From positions 124,001 through 188,000 of the forward strand of contig JAPEUQ010000001.1 in the NCBI GenBank assembly GCA_027946365.1: 64,000 nt of DNA, read 5' to 3'. Below, piece after piece: positions 54,201 to 64,000 of this stretch. The translations under genes were made by a program, and so were the position numbers. Under the pieces are notes generated by a model. That model did no database searches, was not told the DNA's origin, and saw nothing but the letters and a program-made list of their open reading frames with translations. Each line of letters opens with the position of its first letter. The first letter of the stretch is position 1. This DNA comes from Kalmusia sp. IMI 367209 (lineage: Eukaryota; Ascomycota; Dothideomycetes; Pleosporales; Didymosphaeriaceae).

Positions 54201-57200
54201 CTATCCCTTCATCTTACCCAAGAAGCCCTCGAGATCGAATTCCTCCTCGTATTGGTTCTCATCCCACAGCTCGCCTATCTCGTCCAAGAAACCCTTCTTT
54301 CCCTTCTCCCTCAGATTACCCTCTGCATCAACCGCGTTCTCTTCGCTTATGCCGCTTCCGCCATCTTTGTCATTTGAGGGGGGTGGAGGGAGCGCGGAAG
54401 GATCGGCACTGTCGGCCGATACGTTGAAAAGGTCGAGGATCTGGTCGGTCTGCATGGAGCCCAGACCGGCGTTTTGTTGATTGACGACGGTGGAAGCGAC
54501 GTCGATTTTGAAGCGTTGGAGGCTGGCAAGAAAGTTAGTATTTGAGACAAAGAGAGAGGGAGAGAAATGGAACACAATACGCACTTGAGAATCTTCTCCT
54601 CTAGGGTACCGCGGGTGATGATGCGGTACACGTTCACGACCTTCTTCTGACCGATACGATGTGCGCGATCCATAGCCTGGATATCCTTCTGGGGGTTCCA
54701 GTCGTGCTCCACGAAGATGACGGTGTCAGCTCCTGTTAAGTTAAGGCCTAGGCCACCGACGCTAGTCGTGAGAAGTAGGACGTCGTAGGAAGGATCCGAA
54801 TTAAACTTGTTGACAATGTCCTGACGCTTTGTTGCATCAACGCTGCCGTCTAGACGCATAAATTGTACAGAGGGGAGGAACTTCTGGAGGACCTGTGTTT
54901 GCACCATGTCAAGCATCTCCTTCATCTGGCAAAAGACGAGGGCCCGATGCTGGGAGACAGCTTCAGGAAGATCGCCATTAGCTACAATTCCCTTATCGCG
55001 CTCGACGTCTGCAGCTCCGATGCCGCAGTCCACTAGCAGGTCTTTCAGGGCGCCGAGCTTAGGCGCGTGCGCGATGTCTTCTAGCGAAGTGTTGCTCTTC
55101 TTGAGGAAAGCTTGGGTAGCATCGTATTGCTTGTGATTTGGCTTGATGACAAGGGATGGTCCATTGCACAGTTTCCTCATATACTGCAGAGCCTGGAAGA
55201 TATGCTGTTTGCTGTCGCGGTCCGCATTGCCGGCCTTGGATTGTATCTCTTTGCCCTCCTTCTTCGTGAACTCGTCGAAGAGCTTGCGTTGCAAGTCAGA
55301 AAGGTCGCAGTAGTAGTTCTGCAAAATCTTCGGTGGAAGGTCGTCGAGCACCTCCTCCTTTAGACGACGTAGTAAGAATGGCAAAACCTGCTTGTGCAGT
55401 GCTTCGATGGCCAGAGCGCCACGTTCTTGCTCCTTGGAAGACGACTTGGCAAAACGAGATGCTGCTATGGGCTTGGCGAATCGTTCTTGGAAGACCTTCT
55501 CTGAACCAAGGAAACCAGGCATGAGGAAGTCAAAGAGCGACCACAATTCCAGCACATTGTTTTGAATGGGTGTGCCGGAGAGGATGAGGCGGTGATTAGA
55601 TTGGAAATTCTTGACAGCTTGGCTCGTCTTCGACTTGGAGTTCTTGATCAGATGCCCCTCGTCCAGGACGACATAGTTCCAGCTGAAGGGCTTGAGGACT
55701 TCGTTGTCATTACGACAAATGTCGTAAGAGGTGATAACGATGTCAACCTTGTCAAGTTGTTCCCTATATTGACCACGAACGGTAGGCGACCCAACATATG
55801 CGGCACATGTCAAAAATGGTGCATACTGCCGGATTTCTTGTTGCCAATGTCCAGACAAGGTAGGTGGACAGACAATGAGAGACGGAAGGCGGCGGCAGTT
55901 GGGATCTTGAGTCTTTGCAAACTCTTCTGCACGCAAATGGTGGTCGGACGCAACCATACAAAGGGTCTGCAGAGTCTTTCCAAGACCCATGTCATCGCAT
56001 AGAATTCCATGCAGGTTGTAGCGGTTGAGGAAGGCCAGCCAGTTGACACCATCTTGCTGATATGAACGTAGCGTTGCTTTGATCCCGACTGGGATCTCGA
56101 AGGGCTCCACCTTTTTAGCATCCAACATCTGCGCAACAAACTTTCGCTCCTTCTCTCTTCCTTGGAGTAGCGATTCGGGTAAACCAGGCGGATCAGGGAT
56201 ACCCGCTTCGAGAGGAACGAGCTTGACCAGTGTAGCAAAGCTAGTTGTCGCAAGAAGTCGAACATCGTTGTCAGAGTCGCTCATCCTACCCAACACTGGG
56301 GTGATCAAAAAGATGACGTAGGGGAGAATGCTGTCTTCCATAACGTGAATGAGATGGTAAACGCATTCGATCGCGCCCTGCCGAGCATGCAAGTTTCCGG
56401 CATTGTTGATCGATGGGAGAACATTTTGGACGAGCATAGTAATGCCTTCAACCGGCATGACACTACAGATGGTCGCGAAACATTTTGCCGCAGCATAGCG
56501 GAGGACGAACAGCCGTGACTGCAAAGCCTTTGCCACCAGTGGGAGAAGGTCTTTGACGAATTGGTGAACATCAGGGTGGAGGCTTCCGACTAATGCGCGT
56601 AGAGTGGACAAGGCATCTACAACTTCTTGACCGAATACACCACTCTCGTCGTTAATTTCTGATGGCAGAACATCATCAGTGAATGCTTGTCGGATGGGTC
56701 GCTCGATCAAATCCTTAAGTATTGCCACCTTTTCAAAGACCTGCGCACCAAAGCTCTGAACGACGTGCTCCAGGCCCTCACGAGCACCACGCTTAGTGAT
56801 ACGGGCAGCCCTAGACTCTTCGGCAAATTTGGCCGCATCAGGATGGTCGCGGATGTCCTCGTCCTTCTTCAGAGTGAGAATTCCTGATTCAGTCCCCGCG
56901 TGCGCAGGGAACTCAGGGGTCTCTGCGGTCTCCATACAATAGAATTTCACCAAGTTGCCAACAACCTTCTTGACAATACCGGACTTGTTTGTATTGACAA
57001 GGTGAAAGATGAAACCTGCCACAGCGCTGGCGGAGCGTTTTTGGAGTTCCACGTTCTCTTCCTTTTTGATGCTGTCCATCATAGCTTTGATCGCCAACGA
57101 AGGCTTTCCCGGCGGGGACTTGAGAGTGATGAGCGCACCAGCGGCGGCGGCCTTGATTCGAATATCGCGTTCTTCTTTGATATCCCTAGCTTCCTGCAAT

Positions 57201-60200
57201 GTAGTCTCCACTTCTGCCTTGGTAGTCTCCAAGTTTGATAAAGACATCATGCGCTGGGCAGGTGTCATAGCTTTCTTCAACTTCTCATAAGAGACGTTCA
57301 AGATCTTCTCAGCGTCCGCGACAGAGAATGCATATTGACTTGCTTCTGGCTGTCCTTGGACAACTATGGCGATGTTGGGCACGCTTTGTACATGAGCCTC
57401 TCGGAAGATGCTGAGCAAAGCAGTGCATTGCGTTCGCACAATTTGTAGCTTCGGGACAAGATCTTCATACGCAGTGGGTCTCTCCCCATGCACAATAGGG
57501 GAGAGTGCATCCGCCAAGGCCTCCGCAAGAGCATCCTTGGCTGAGAGCGACTTGCCGAATTCTTCCATGATCATAGCAGCCGCTAGTTGCGTCGTAGAAT
57601 TAGTGGACGTGAGGGGAGGGACCAAATTAGATTTGAAAGTTTGTAATCGAGAATCTTCCGGCCATGTTGCGATAGCCTTTCCGAGGGCTTGTGCAGCAAA
57701 GATCCTCGATCGGATCATCACTTCAGAGCCGACAAGTTCAAGATCACCATGGACCATAGGCCCGTCAACGTTATGAGATGAAGAAGCTGGTGGTGGTGGT
57801 GGTAACTCGTCACGACCGACCCGTGACTGTTTCCGCTTCTTGATGGTGCGCTCGCCATTTTGAGGCGGTGTTGAACGTCGGGACAGTTGTATATTCGGAG
57901 GAGGTCCGAAAGCTTGACCCGATGGCTTTATGAGCAAAGATCGATCCATCGATATAGGGTGGCGGGCTACACCGATAGGTGTCAAGGACAGAGGTATAAT
58001 TGATCCAAGAATCGGGCCCAGATGCGTTGGCAGCTGCTCGCTACCAAGAGCATCGACAAGTGCATCCCAGAGCTGCATGGACAGCCGAAGAACTCCCTCG
58101 TTCCTCTCCAGCAGGATGTTCTGGAACACAAGTTGCAGAGCTTTGCTGTCAATCCATCCATCTTTTCCTGTGTCTTGAATGTCGAGAAACGTATTTAGAG
58201 CCCGCAGAACCGCAGCACGTACACTTGTGATGGTGTGCCGAAGGAAGGGGAACAAGCGTGGTACAAGTTCGTGGAAGGACTGCAATTCATCCACTTGAGC
58301 GTTTGCTTGCATCGCTGCCAGCACTTGAGGGAAGCTGCAAAGCTTTGCCAGAAGGTCCATGATAAAGCCAGTACTAGCGCTGAGATCGTCCGTTAGACTA
58401 GACAAGCACGACCAAACTTCGTTAATAAGCTCCTTCAGCCTCTCTGGTCGCATCTCAACGAATTCTTTGGCGACAGGGATGAGAGTTGCGGCGCTGATCG
58501 CGCGGACATCGTCGTCGGAGTCACCGAGCCCTTTGATAACAGCATTCAAGATGCCGTCCATTAGAACGTCATCCTCGAGAAGAAGATCACTTCTCACTGC
58601 AACCAAGTATCGTAGACCCATCATACCACCCTGAGAAATCTGCCACAGTGCATGAGTGGGTGTATTCTCTTGCAGTATGAGGCGATTGAGGACGTGGAAT
58701 GTCGCGAGGACGTTGTCCCGCGAGAGGTGCTGAAGCAATGCGCCAAGCGCCTGTCCAGTGGTTTCACGAACGGGTGCCACGGCGTTATCACCTGTGTAGT
58801 CGGCGAATCTGTCCAGCATGAACACACAGCAGAAGCGACAAGCAAGATCGTTGAGCCATTTTTGATTGAGCAGATCGTTCTGCGCGCGAGTCTTGCCCTT
58901 CACCCGTCCGGCACCTGCGCCGTGCACACGGAGAATTTCTCGAAGACCCATTGCAGCACCGTGCCGTACCTCCCAAGCATGGTCGAATAACTCTACACTC
59001 AGGTATTCGCAGGCAAGCTCGAAGGGCCACTCCAAGCCTTGTTCTTCGGCTTCGGTCTGGAAAGATGATTTGTCTGGTATTGGGGCACCCTTGAACTCTT
59101 TGACGAATTTCTGATCATCGTCAACGCCGTTTCTCTCCAGAGAGAAGTAATCGTCGCCAGCTCCAGCATCAGGTTCTTCCTTCGGCTCCAGCTTAATGGC
59201 ATGGGGTTGCGCACTGGCTGGCGTCTGGGGGAGATCATGGGAGCTCTTGCGGTGGACGGACCCAAAATCGACGACCTGTACCTTGTTCGCCTTACTCTGA
59301 GCGTCCTTCTTAGCCTTGCGCTTTAACGCGTTCATTTGACGTTTGCTAAGGGCAGACTGGTCACCGTTTGGAGTCGCGGCCGGTGGAGGAGAGGCGAGTG
59401 TTGCAGAGGCCATACTATCTGATCGTGACACCGAGGTATCGATGCGGTGGGGGGCTGGGGTGCGTACACCTGGTGTCTGGGCGGGAAGATCCTGTTCGGT
59501 GACGAGTTCTTCTTCGATGTAGTCACCCCCGAGACCAAGCCTTTGGGAGAGGGTCTTTTTCTGGTGTGCGAGTCGCGCGGCGGGGTCCATGGCGGCAAGT
59601 TTGTAGTCGTACTCTTTTCCAGCGCTGCCCAGGAGCTGCCTGCCAAATTTCAGAATGGAGGGCAGGTCGAGCGTTTTGAGGTCGAGGAGGTCATCGTCGA
59701 GCGAGGCGCTGTCTTTAGCATTTTCTTCTTCTTCTTCTTTCTTCGCGAAGCCATTGCTGCCTTCGACCTTGACGTGCCCATTGGTCTCGGATTTGACTTC
59801 TGGCTTGATAGGCTCGTCTTCGGCGTTAGGGTCGAACTTTTCGGCATTGGTGATTATGCCTCCCACAGCCCTGGCAGCGGCGACCCGAGTCTCCCAGTTC
59901 TTAGAACGCAAATAGGGAATGACTCGCGTTAGGAGGTTGAACAAGTCCTCGGGATGTTGTTTTTGGACATCGGCAAGCTGATCTGCCGCAGTGTTCCGGA
60001 TTAAGGGTGTGCTGCCGGTCTCGAGTAATCTGGCGGGAGGTTAGCAGCTGCTGCATCGATGGTGGAGGCCATGGCCATGGCGGAGCGAAGTGCAGCGTTG
60101 CATGTCAAGACAGCGCTAGACGTGCGGTGGATGACCAAGTGCAGGCGAACAAGGTAAAAGGTACTCACGTGACGAGCCTGTCTAGCCGGCTGTGCGAGCC

Positions 60201-60262
60201 ACTGTGCATGGTTAGCGGGCAATCTCGCGATAGTGTGCAGATGCATGGCAGACATACCTCAT
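54201..60262 (-). CDS. MOT1: MOT1, SNF2-family TBP-removing ATPase
   Basis: Four exons are inferred: 60258-60262 (only ATGAG), 60169-60201, 54585-60029 and 54201-54522, giving 1934 residues. Introns are 56, 139 and 62 nt. The N-terminus reads SHSRLDRLVTLLETGSTPLI, then NTAADQLADVQKQHPEDLFN, as in known MOT1/BTAF1. Residues to about 1300 are HEAT-repeat-like and bind TBP. The SNF2 ATPase follows, with Walker A DDMGLGKT at 1358-1365, DEGH at 1469-1472 and SGTPIQNN after it. The helicase C-lobe includes SVGGLGLNLTGADTVIFVEH and DRAHRIGQ at about 1780-1800. The end ILNLQRFKIDVASTVVNQQN is made across the last splice, and the tail ends EGFLGKMKG. MOT1 uses ATP to strip TBP from DNA in the nucleus and sets promoter choice. 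It is slightly longer than yeast Mot1, and all catalytic motifs look intact. Confidence 0.96.
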
Positions 60263-63200
60263 GTTGGCAGCAGCTAGGCGCACGAGATGGGGTTATTAGA
60301 AATTACGTGGACCAGTCAGGCCGCCATGGATGCCGGACTGGATAGTGGGGGGCAGTAGTGGTGGTGGTAGGGCAGGTCACGTGTAAGCGAGCGGGCCGGG
60401 GGAAAATTGGCGCGGACGAGCTCAAAGGTTTGAGGGGAACGGACGCCTATGTACGCGGTCAATAAATACGGTAACGCACCGCCTTAGCGGTTCGCTCGCG
60501 CACGGACCCTCACCAGCACGGCCGTTTCAGGGACGAAAATCTGATTTTCGCACGCCGTCTGCCATCACCGCCGCCCCGATTTTCCATCGTTTTTGCGGTC
60601 GCATCGCCGTCGCGAGCCCGTCGCGAGCCTCTTGGACATGTTGTCTGCGTCGCCGCCGTTGTGCGCGGCGTCGCGTCTGCCTTTCTTGAAACTGGACAGG
60701 TCATCACCTAATCACCCACGCGCACGCTAGCCGTGAATCATCAACGCTTGGGGCACTTCTCTCCCGCTTCCATGCTGCAACACCGACGCGTCCACGATAC
60801 CAACAGCACTGCAAGGCCGTCCTCCTGCTCCAAAGACGCTGCCTGTTGCGGTGCACATCGCATGCGCGACCCCAGATCAGCTACGCGAGGCTCCAGGCAC
60901 CGGTGATCTTCCCCTCGGTCGAATAGCCATGCATCCTCTGCCCCCAGGCCGCAGCTTTCCTCCACACGTCTGCACCACCCCTGCACGAGACGCCCAGCTG
61001 CACACCCGTGTTGCCGTCGATGCCGCGACAATGAAGACGCGTAGAAATCCTATCGGCGACATGTCTTACTAGATGTTCACGGCGCGTCAAACGGCCGTCT
61101 ACGCAGATCCTTCCCAGCCTTTGGGCAACCCGGCTCCAAATTGGCCGTTGATCTACTGCGGCTGACCGCTAGCGCGTCGTCTGCCATCACCTCCACGTCT
61201 TTTCGCGCTATCACTGCAGCCTCTTTCCCCTCCCCATCAGCATTTGCGCATCAGGCTCTCTGCACTCAACCTTGTTCTAGACATATTGCATCGTTCGCGC
61301 GAGATTCTCTTTGCTTTTACAGCCTTGAGTCCATAGCCTGCCGGCTCTCCGCTCGTAGTTCGCATGCACGGAGCGAGGCGGGTAGGTTGCGGGAGCGCGC
61401 ATACTTTCTTTGTGACCCTAGGAGGCCTCACAGTTCTGGGCAACGGCGGTGACAGGTCGAAGGTTGGATTCACCGACGAGTGCGGGATGGTGGGGAAAGC
61501 GGCAGGGTTCTCAAGCCCCCAGCATCGTCCATTGGACAGCATCGAAACCCAGCATCGCTTTCGGAGATCCTGTCTTGTCTCGTGTTATTCTCCATCTCTT
61601 CTTTGATGTTCCACGTCACACGACCCTGAAATCTGCAAGATTCAATCCCGAGCCAAGTGCATACATGTGCACCGAGCATGGACGCTGTTCACGTGACTCC
61701 GAAAGTTTCAAGGTTCCGCACGTAGCCGCCTCGGAGGCTCCCGACCGCTCTTGGCAGTCTCTATGGCAGACGCGTGCGACATACCAACTAGATTGCAGAC
61801 CGGGAACCCGCATTCTATACAGACTCTTGCAGAGCAGGGGAGCGATGTCGGCATCCTCGACACTCTCAACAACCCGATCGGGTTCCGGCGCGAGTGAGCG
61901 AGCATCGATATAAGCACCAGCTCTACAGCAGCTGTCTTCCTCGGCTAATGCTCAATCGACTGCGAGGAATGGTCAGTCAATAAAGCATTCACAGATGGCA
62001 TACGCCCCAGCGTGCATTTGTACCCAACGAATTTGGCCTGTTGTGCTCGTCAACGAATAGACCCCCTGTGCGTCAGCTTTGCTTCATCAGCTAAATCTAT
62101 TTCTATGGTAGATACACATACACAGCTTCATCGTCCATGCGCGACAAGTGCATGAACGGAGCAAAATCCAATCGAAGGGCGTAGTAGTCAACGCTGCAGC
62201 AATGTGGTGAGCAGCAATGTGCAGGTGGGCTGAGGCTGCAATCTTTTTCTCTGAAAGTTGCGTAGCGAGGACGAATAGCGAATTGAATTGTGCTAAAATG
62301 CGATAGGAGCGAGCAGGCTGCAAGGAAGCTGCATGATGCACGGGGATATGCCTGTCATTCATGTCGCCTCACTTAATGTCCGAGTGTGGCCAATCAAGGA
62401 CCGAACTGGCCAAAACTCTTTCAAGACACGATAAGATCGCGATCCTAGTGTCCCGAAGATTTAGATTACACGCACCCCACTACCTTTTAATGATTCAGTT
62501 GCCAAACGGTCCTCCCGATGTGACAGCTTTTCTGAGGGAGCCCGTAAACAGGTTGGTGAACCAGAAGTATACTGCTATCGTAAAGGCTGCATAGAGAGAC
62601 TAAGACTGCTCTATAGTGATATGTTACGAATGATTGGAATGAGTCTGGGCGAGATTGTGTGTTACATCAACGAGACGATCAAAGTACCTCCAGATGAGAA
62701 TAAGAAGGTCGAGATCGCTTCTAGTGCATCTGTTTTTTTCATTCCGTGTTGATTTGATTCCAGTGCCGCTGTAGCAGCTACAGAAGGAGAGGTCTGATAC
62801 TAGGATAGGATAGAGAGGTAAGCGACACTAAAAGCATGACTTATGGCTGAACACGCCATTAAAGAAGCTTCTATAAGATCAACCTTGATCAATCACTTGG
62901 ACCAGTTCTCAATATCGGATACCAAAGTAGTGGTTTGAAGCTCCTAATACTCACGATATTCTACATCGTCGGTGTCTGCACGTGGTGCAGAACCACCGTC
63001 ACGCTCCAGGGCAATCCAAGCCAAAGCACATGTCCGCTCAATGATCTTGTTTCGAATGCCCCAGCTTCCCAATGCATCTCTGTCGTTGTTGCTTGCGCTC
63101 AAAGCTGCACAGTATCCCTAGGTCTCGACCCGCATTTTAGAATCGTTGACAAGCATATGAAACTTACTTCGACCGCTCAACATGATATTACGTCCGACAT

Positions 63201-64000
63201 GTCTTAATTTTTGGAAGGCATTCGGGGACAAGCAAAACCTTCCAGGCATCAAGTCGCTTCATGTTTCAAATAGTAAAATCGAGCCGCCCGTGCTTTTTCC
63301 TATATCATTTAGAAAACAGCGACATGACGCAAATGCCATACGGGAGTTTTGAGGCGTCCTAGAGCGTCAGGAAGCCCCGATAGCCTGGGGTTGCGTAGTT
63401 TCAAAGCCCACCAGGGCCACGACCTTGACCATGAAAGTAGGCTGATTTTAGTGCAGCGCGCAGAGCGGAAGTGCGGAGGTTGCAGCGGCAGCACAGGATG
63501 TATTTATGCTTTTTGGTTACTGGGGACACTTATCCTTTTTTTCTTGGTGAGCATGAGATCAACGCGGTGAAGATTCAACATCAATATATGTTCCAAGCTT
63601 ACAGGGAGACTCCAAAAAGACTGTTCCATGAGAATTTGGAGTCGGAATCAGGACTGGTGATCGTATTGAATCATAATCCCCAGCCCCTTATATGAGATAG
63701 AGATCAGTGCCAAGGCTGCATACATGAGGACGTCCAAAGGTTCTCTGGGCACTGTATTGAATCAAGATAAGTTACCCCAAACCCAGACCATTTGAGGCAT
63801 GGCATTCATCTTCAAGGGTCGATCACATGATATCGTCCTTAAAGTTTTTGGACTCAGCGAGCATGTCTCCAACTACTAGATTACAGAGGGAAAACTCCAT
63901 AAAGTCTGGGTCTATCGGATTTGAGCGCGTATGAGACGTTCCCGCTTCCACAGAATACTTTTTTGAGTGGGTGTTTATTTTGTTTCTGTAAACAGCTCCA
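60263..64000. other. Long stretch without a supportable gene, right edge
   Basis: The first 0.9 kb is GC-rich and stop-poor, giving overlapping open frames on both strands with biased composition but no domains. A GTCGCGAGCC unit recurs near 60610-60628. From about 61900 to 64000 the sequence is mixed and closed in most frames. The open frame 62935-63207 resembles a signal peptide but starts with TTG. It may hold a promoter for genes beyond the window. Nothing firm is seen. Confidence 0.4.

Noticed and set aside
53789..54480. Frames on both strands near the MOT1 3' end
   Set aside because: Those inside 54201-54480 are antisense shadows of the last MOT1 exon; the rest show no features.
60510..61452. 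Several long overlapping frames in GC-rich sequence upstream of MOT1
   Set aside because: They occur on both strands at once, are Arg/Pro/Ala-biased and show no domains, as expected of stop-poor GC-rich DNA.
62935..63207. Signal-peptide-like frame (KLLILTIFYIVGVCTW)
   Set aside because: The start codon is TTG with no ATG before the hydrophobic stretch, and no exon could be joined.

Overview
The window comes from the nuclear genome of a filamentous ascomycete (Pezizomycotina, most likely a dothideomycete). The evidence is the many short spliceosomal introns (about 41-70 nt, GT..AG with CTAAC/CTGAC-like branch sites), and families that are typical of such fungi: SAT4-type rhodopsin-domain membrane proteins, a UstYa/DUF3328 protein, a HeLo-domain protein and an NB-ARC/TPR receptor. 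There are no operons, bacterial ribosome sites or CRISPR arrays, and I recognised no tRNA or rRNA gene. Species cannot be fixed from sequence alone. Exon structures were built by hand from splice signals, frame continuity and family motifs.

Left part (0.6-13.2 kb): a secreted Cys-containing protein (648-1402), a five-exon UstYa-like protein (complement 1770-2749), a tiny secreted protein with a dibasic site (3195-3537), a seven-TM SAT4 protein (4810-6037), a broken gene (6976-8355), an F-box-like protein (complement 8811-9665) and a three-exon SNF-type sodium symporter (complement 11060-13199). A gene-poor stretch follows (13.2-17.2 kb).

Middle (17.2-36.2 kb): a second SAT4 protein (complement 17234-18600), a BTB-like protein (complement 19879-20916), pterin-4a-carbinolamine dehydratase (22225-22841), another F-box-like protein (23788-24558), then the most interesting locus. 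This is an NB-ARC/TPR NOD-like receptor (complement 24998-27509) head to head with a HeLo-domain protein (27766-28566). The receptor N-terminus and the HeLo-protein C-terminus carry the same short Gly/Asn/Gln motif (N-x-G-[VL]-Q-I-G-x-N-[ST]-G). This is the layout expected of a prion-like (amyloid-templated) NLR/cell-death-effector pair. Three more members of the BTB-like family follow: a broken copy (complement 29107-30059), an intact copy (complement 30745-31548) and a coiled-coil version (complement 34311-36219).

Right part (37.9-60.3 kb): a 959-residue secreted protein built of about eight four-Cys repeats (37956-40835), an archaemetzincin (complement 41114-42418), an F-box-like protein (42918-44450), two tandem alpha/beta hydrolases (45815-47136, 47978-49371), a short-chain dehydrogenase (complement 50731-51567), a decayed F-box-like gene (complement 52440-53149) and the housekeeping gene MOT1 (complement 54201-60262), whose first exon is only five bases. 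The last 3.7 kb show no supportable gene.

Housekeeping genes (MOT1, archaemetzincin, carbinolamine dehydratase) are therefore mixed with accessory genes for secretion, self/non-self recognition and possible specialised metabolism, and with gene relics.
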